A stretch of 5,613 bases of DNA from an uncultured Mesorhizobium sp. (GTDB lineage: Bacteria > Pseudomonadota > Alphaproteobacteria > Rhizobiales > Rhizobiaceae): the NCBI GenBank assembly GCA_950071955.1, contig CATMOC010000281.1, positions 1-5,613 on the forward strand, written 5' to 3'. Positions 1 to 5,613 of the stretch are shown piece by piece; the stretch's first letter is position 1, and each line of letters opens with the position of its first letter. Under the pieces are notes generated by a model. The model worked only from the letters and a program-made list of their open reading frames with translations. It was not told where the DNA came from and made no database searches. Made by a program: the position numbers and the translations under genes.

Positions 1-1007
<1,007 letters not shown>

Positions 1008-1026
<19 letters not shown>

Positions 1027-1130
1027 CCGATAAGGCCGAGAAGAAGGAGAGCCGAGGAAAGCGCGCGCAGCGTCTCGCCGGCGAAGTGCCGGTAATCGGA
1101 TCGGGCTGCGATGTCGCGCGGACTGGACAT
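1008..1130 (-). CDS. Leucine-rich leader peptide of leuA, 40 aa
   Basis: This small ORF lies upstream of leuA in the same direction and is proposed to sense charged tRNA-Leu by ribosome stalling. It runs from ATG (1128-1130) to TGA (1008-1010). Its C-terminal part reads ALSSALLLLGLIGDRRVR, with Leu at 21, 24, 28, 29, 30, 31 and 33, so five Leu fall within six codons (28-33). The last six Leu codons are all CTC or CTT, while the 23 Leu codons visible in leuA include no CTT. No Shine-Dalgarno is visible. Instead, a promoter-like pair of hexamers upstream would put the transcript start at or next to the ATG, implying a leaderless mRNA. Leaderless leader peptides are known for trpL in Sinorhizobium, and leader-peptide attenuation is a known mode for amino-acid genes in proteobacteria. 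The peptide itself is probably only a sensing device. The length is rather long for this class, and an ORF this short can arise by chance. Confidence 0.66.
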
Positions 1131-1137
1131 GCGCGGC

Positions 1138-1166
1138 GGTATACCGGAGCCGGAGGAGAGAGGCAA
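1138..1166 (-). promoter_or_regulatory. Promoter for the leuA leader transcript
   Basis: On the minus strand, TTGCCT (1161-1166) and TATACC (1138-1143) each match the sigma-70 hexamers at 4 of 6 positions and are separated by exactly 17 bp. Seven bases separate the -10 from the leader ATG, so transcription would begin at or one base before its A. This is predicted from spacing and consensus only. Confidence 0.55.
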
Positions 1167-1256
1167 GCCGGGATGATGGACGAACAACGCCGAGACTTGA
1201 TCTCAGCAGAGGCCGGACTTCCGCGCCGTATCAACGGATACCATTGGGGTGGTGAA

Positions 1257-1294
1257 TTGACCTGGACCATGTGATGGTCCATCTATGGTAGAGT
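1257..1294 (+). promoter_or_regulatory. Toxin-antitoxin promoter region with palindromic operator
   Basis: A TTGACC box (1257-1262) is a 5-of-6 match to the -35 consensus. The -10 is less clear: ATCTAT at 1281-1286 has an 18-bp spacing, and TATGGT at 1284-1289 fits the consensus better but has a 21-bp spacing. Directly after the -35 lies a perfect 8-bp inverted repeat, TGGACCAT (1263-1270) and ATGGTCCA (1274-1281), separated by GTG. A further ATGGT at 1285-1289 lies 11 bp, about one helical turn, after the one in the right half-site. Such a palindrome between the promoter boxes is the usual binding site for autoregulation by the antitoxin or antitoxin-toxin complex of this family. Confidence 0.65.
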
Positions 1295-1311
1295 AATCAA
1301 TTGGGACGATC

Positions 1312-1569
1312 ATGAAGATAACGGTCACCGAGGCAAAGGCACACCTGACGGAACTGGTCCGGCGAGCCGAGGCTGGCGAGGAGGTGATCCTCACCCGCCG
1401 CGGACAGGCCGCAGTGCGTCTCGTGGCCGCCACGCCGGCATCATCTGCGCGGACCCGCCGGGTGCTCATGGAAAGCGTGAGGAAGTCTGGCGGAAGCAAG
1501 GCCATGCCGGGACCGGACGCCGCGAGGAGCCAGGATTTTCTCTACGACGACGACGGGTTGCCGGTTTGA
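1312..1569 (+). CDS. Type II antitoxin, Phd/YefM family, partner of VapC
   Basis: This 85-residue protein is the labile antitoxin that binds and neutralises the downstream VapC toxin and represses its own promoter. Residues 1-40 (MKITVTEAKAHLTELVRRAE, then GEEVILTRRGQAAVRLV) are a typical Phd/YefM DNA-binding and dimerisation domain. Residues from about 41 are polar and probably disordered, ending in LYDDDGLPV, a tail common in antitoxins paired with PIN toxins. A modest Shine-Dalgarno (GGGA, 1303-1306) lies 5 nt before the ATG. The TGA stop overlaps the TTG start of the toxin gene, so the two are very likely translationally coupled, with antitoxin made first. The palindrome at 1263-1281 is the likely operator. 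The family call is secure. Some schemes would name it vapB from its partner, but its fold is Phd-like, not AbrB- or RHH-like. Confidence 0.9.
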   Translation: MKITVTEAKAHLTELVRRAEAGEEVILTRRGQAAVRLVAATPASSARTRRVLMESVRKSGGSKAMPGPDAARSQDFLYDDDGLPV

Positions 1570-1949
1570 TCGCGGTCGACACATCCGCGCTGATGGCGAT
1601 CGTGCTGGATGAACCATCGGCGGAAGCGTGCATGGCCGCACTCGAGACGGACGATGCGCTCCTTATCTCCGCTGGTACCGTCGCGGAAGCGTTGAGCGTT
1701 GCGGAAAGGCGCGGCGTCGGTGAGGAGATGATCGAACTCATCGGCGGCATGGGTTTCGAAGTTGCCGGCGTCACCCTGGCGGACGCGCACCGGGTTGCCG
1801 GGGCGTACCGGCGCTGGGGAAAGGGAGTACATCCCGCCTCACTAAACTTCGGCGATTGCTTCGCCTACGCGCTGGCGCATCAGCAGGACTGTCCCTTGCT
1901 CTATGTCGGTCGGGACTTCGCTGCTACGGATGTCCAGTCGGCGCTCTGA
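1566..1949 (+). CDS. vapC: VapC-type PIN-domain ribonuclease toxin
   Basis: This 127-residue protein is a metal-dependent ribonuclease toxin. Family members cut tRNA or rRNA and arrest translation when the antitoxin is lost; the target here is unknown. A single PIN domain spans the whole protein. The acidic active-site residues are all visible: D5 in AVDTSAL, E41 in TVAEAL, D97 in NFGDCFAYALA, and D117 in GRDFAATDV (with D122 nearby). The toxin is therefore predicted to be active. Length is normal for the family. The start is TTG at 1566-1568, overlapping the antitoxin stop as TTGA. It gives the expected I-A-V-D-T-S N-terminus, whereas a later ATG would remove the catalytic D5. The weak start codon fits a need for less toxin than antitoxin. 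No clear terminator follows, so some read-through into the hydrolase gene is possible. Confidence 0.94.
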   Translation: MIAVDTSALMAIVLDEPSAEACMAALETDDALLISAGTVAEALSVAERRGVGEEMIELIGGMGFEVAGVTLADAHRVAGAYRRWGKGVHPASLNFGDCFAYALAHQQDCPLLYVGRDFAATDVQSAL

Positions 1950-1976
1950 TCGCCGTTTCCTGATCCACCGGGCCAC

Positions 1977-2006
1977 TTGCACTCCGCAACATACCCGGTA
2001 GTATGT
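1977..2006 (+). promoter_or_regulatory. Possible promoter and operator of the catabolic cluster
   Basis: In the 79-bp gap after vapC, TTGCAC (1977-1982) and TAGTAT (1999-2004) form a possible -35/-10 pair with 16-bp spacing, each a 4-of-6 match. A 6-bp perfect inverted repeat, ACATAC (1989-1994) and GTATGT (2001-2006), separated by 6 bp, overlaps the -10 and could bind a repressor that blocks the promoter. No regulator gene is in the window, so its identity cannot be named. Confidence 0.42.
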
Positions 2007-2013
2007 CGGTTGC

Positions 2014-2023
2014 AAGGGAGGAG
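2014..2023 (+). promoter_or_regulatory. Strong ribosome binding site of the hydrolase gene
   Basis: AAGGGAGGAG ends 5 nt before the ATG at 2029. It is the best Shine-Dalgarno in the window, fixes this start, and suggests the first gene of the cluster is well translated independently of vapC. Confidence 0.8.
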
Positions 2024-2028
2024 TATCC

Positions 2029-2823
2029 ATGACGTTTGCGCGGGTGAACGGCGTCGTTCTGCATTTCGAGGATCGCGGCGAAAAGGCCATGCCGACGCTG
2101 GTCTTTGCCAACTCTCTGGGCACCGATTTCCGCATCTGGGATGCAGTGCTCAGCCTGCTGGGCAATCGCTTCCGCTTCATCCGCTACGACAAGCGTGGCC
2201 ACGGCCTCTCCGAGGCGACGCCGGCGCCCTATACGTTGGACGATCATGTCTCCGATCTGGAATCGCTGCTGGAGCATCTCGGCGTAACCTCATGTGCCGT
2301 CGTCGGATTGTCCGTCGGCGGGATGATCAGCCAGGGCCTCGCGGCCAGGCGGCCGGACCTCGTCAAGGCGATGATCCTGATGGACACCGCCCACAGGATC
2401 GGCACCGCGGAGATGTGGAACCAGCGCATCGAAGGCGTCGTCAGGAACGGGATCGCATCGCTTGCCGACGGAATCATGCTTCGCTGGTTCACCCCCGCCT
2501 ATCGCACACCGGAAAACCCCGACTTCGTCGGCTATACCGCCATGCTGACGCGCACCACCGTCGACGGCTATGCCGGCACCTGTGCGGCGCTGCGCGACGC
2601 GGACCTCACGGAAAGCACCAAGGCGCTGAAATTGCCCGTGCTGGCGATGGTCGGCGACCAGGACGGCTCGACGCCGCCCGAACTGGTGCGTTCGACTGCC
2701 GACCTCATCCGGGGTGCCGAATTCCGCATCATCCCCGACGCCGGCCACCTGCCCTGCATCGAGCAGCCGCAGGCGGTCGTCAACCTTATGTCGAACTTCC
2801 TGAAGCAAGTGCGTTTTTCCTGA
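2029..2823 (+). CDS. pcaD: Alpha/beta hydrolase, 3-oxoadipate enol-lactonase-like
   Basis: PcaD enzymes hydrolyse 3-oxoadipate enol-lactone to 3-oxoadipate in the cytoplasm, in the beta-ketoadipate route of aromatic breakdown. The 264 residues match the usual family length and show its signatures: FANSLGTDFRIWD at 26-38 (oxyanion-hole region), YDKRGHGLS at 53-61, the nucleophile elbow GLSVGG with S95, the acid D212 in GDQDGSTPP, and H240 in DAGHLPCIEQP. A helical cap domain fills about 125-190. The full catalytic triad is present and there is no signal peptide. It is the first gene of a rightward cluster with a beta-oxidation fusion enzyme and a CoA ligase, and no other pca gene is visible. 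The true substrate could thus be a related lactone or ester rather than 3-oxoadipate enol-lactone. The fold is certain; the pcaD role is likely but not proven. Confidence 0.85.
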   Translation: MTFARVNGVVLHFEDRGEKAMPTLVFANSLGTDFRIWDAVLSLLGNRFRFIRYDKRGHGLSEATPAPYTLDDHVSDLESLLEHLGVTSCAVVGLSVGGMISQGLAARRPDLVKAMILMDTAHRIGTAEMWNQRIEGVVRNGIASLADGIMLRWFTPAYRTPENPDFVGYTAMLTRTTVDGYAGTCAALRDADLTESTKALKLPVLAMVGDQDGSTPPELVRSTADLIRGAEFRIIPDAGHLPCIEQPQAVVNLMSNFLKQVRFS

Positions 2824-2869
2824 GAAGCCCGCCCGAGGGGTTCACTCGTTCCACCTGGAGAGCAGCATC

Positions 2870-4972
<2,103 letters not shown>

Positions 4973-4974
4973 CC

Positions 4975-5613
4975 ATGGACCTCGCCGCCGCTCCCTGGCG
5001 CGCCGTCTATCCTCCCGGGCTCTCCCCCGCGGTGGAGCTGAAGGGATTCCCCGTCCACGCGATCGTGGACGAGGCGGCGGCGACATGGCCGGACAAGGAG
5101 GCTGTGGTCTTCCGCGACCGGCGGATGAGTTTCAGCAATCTGAAGACGGAGGTCGACCGGACGGCTGCGGCGTTCATCTCGTCGGGTATCGGCAGGGGCG
5201 ATCGCGTCGCACTGCTCCTTCCGAACACGATCTACCACCTGCTGGCCTTCTTCGGCGCGCTTAAGGCCGGTGCGACCGTCGTGCATCTCTCGCCGCTCGA
5301 TGCACCGCGCACCATTTTGCACAAGCTGTCCGACAGCGGCGCGCGCGTGGTCGTCACGACCAACATGGGCGAACTGGCGACGGGCGCCGCGAAACTCGTT
5401 GCGGCGGGTCTGATCGACCGGCTGATCGTGGGCGTCGGACGCAACCCCGATAAGTCGACACTGTTTTCCGTTGAAGAACGCGTGCGGATGCTCGGGACTC
5501 TGACCGAGCAGCTCTGTTGCGACGAGCCGGACGGTGCGCCGGTCACGGTCACGCCCTACGAAGGCCTAACCGTTGACGCCGCGAAACCGCTCGGCGCAAG
5601 CATCCTGCCCCGG
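4975..5613 (+). CDS. Acyl-CoA ligase, PimA-like, N-terminal part (cut by right edge)
   Basis: This is an AMP-forming acid-CoA ligase of the ANL superfamily, which activates a carboxylic acid with ATP and CoA. Only the first 213 residues are visible, with no stop before the edge. Visible features include APWRAVYPPG at 6-15; the N-terminal subdomain with its FRDRRMSFSNL segment; GIGRGDRVALLLPNT, which is typical of the family; and FFGALKAGATVVHLSPLDA, which resembles dicarboxylate-CoA ligase PimA. The ATP-binding Gly/Thr-rich loop and the C-terminal lysine domain lie outside, so activity cannot be judged. The ATG at 4975 is 2 nt after the preceding stop, with AAGG at 4961-4964 as a weak Shine-Dalgarno, so coupled translation is likely. 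The substrate could be a medium-chain or dicarboxylic acid, or an aromatic-derived one; the pim resemblance is from memory. Confidence 0.92.
   Translation, partial: MDLAAAPWRAVYPPGLSPAVELKGFPVHAIVDEAAATWPDKEAVVFRDRRMSFSNLKTEVDRTAAAFISSGIGRGDRVALLLPNTIYHLLAFFGALKAGATVVHLSPLDAPRTILHKLSDSGARVVVTTNMGELATGAAKLVAAGLIDRLIVGVGRNPDKSTLFSVEERVRMLGTLTEQLCCDEPDGAPVTVTPYEGLTVDAAKPLGASILPR

Larger units (their letters stand above)
1131..1311. other. Divergent intergenic region between leuA leader and toxin-antitoxin genes
   Basis: This stretch separates the leftward leuA-leader unit from the rightward toxin-antitoxin unit. Its left part holds the leader promoter. Its right part holds the toxin-antitoxin promoter and palindrome. 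The middle, about 1167-1256, shows no ORF, repeat or RNA structure that I can support. Confidence 0.7.

Noticed and set aside
1950..1976. Terminator after vapC
   Set aside because: I could find no stable GC stem followed by a T run in this short stretch.

Overview
The window is GC-rich and looks like chromosomal DNA from an alphaproteobacterium, most likely the Hyphomicrobiales (Rhizobium/Mesorhizobium-like). This placing rests on the type of LeuA, the beta-oxidation enzymes and the codon bias. It is recognition from memory, not a database search.

Layout. Positions 1-889 (minus strand) hold the N-terminal 296 residues of a long-type 2-isopropylmalate synthase (LeuA), cut by the left edge. 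Upstream of it, also on the minus strand, is a 40-codon ORF at 1008-1130. It ends in a cluster of Leu codons, sits next to strong inverted repeats, and has a promoter-like sequence placed so that the transcript would begin at its ATG. I read this as a leaderless leucine leader peptide with an attenuator controlling leuA. Positions 1131-1311 are a divergent intergenic region. It carries the leftward leuA-leader promoter and a rightward toxin-antitoxin promoter with a perfect palindromic operator.

Rightward, 1312-1949 is a complete type II toxin-antitoxin pair: a Phd/YefM-type antitoxin, then a VapC PIN-domain ribonuclease starting at TTG and overlapping it by 4 bases. After a 79-bp gap with a possible promoter and palindrome comes a tightly packed catabolic cluster: a PcaD-like alpha/beta hydrolase (2029-2823), a 700-residue enoyl-CoA hydratase/3-hydroxyacyl-CoA dehydrogenase fusion (2870-4972), and the first 213 residues of an acyl-CoA ligase (from 4975, cut by the right edge).

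How they work together. The ligase would activate a carboxylic acid to its CoA thioester, and the bifunctional enzyme would hydrate and oxidise the enoyl-CoA. The ligase plus fusion pair recalls the pimeloyl/dicarboxylate beta-oxidation (pim) operon of Rhodopseudomonas. The hydrolase may feed in a ring-opened or lactone-derived acid. The main item worth a second look is the leuA leader region, which the supplied gene-level ORFs do not explain.
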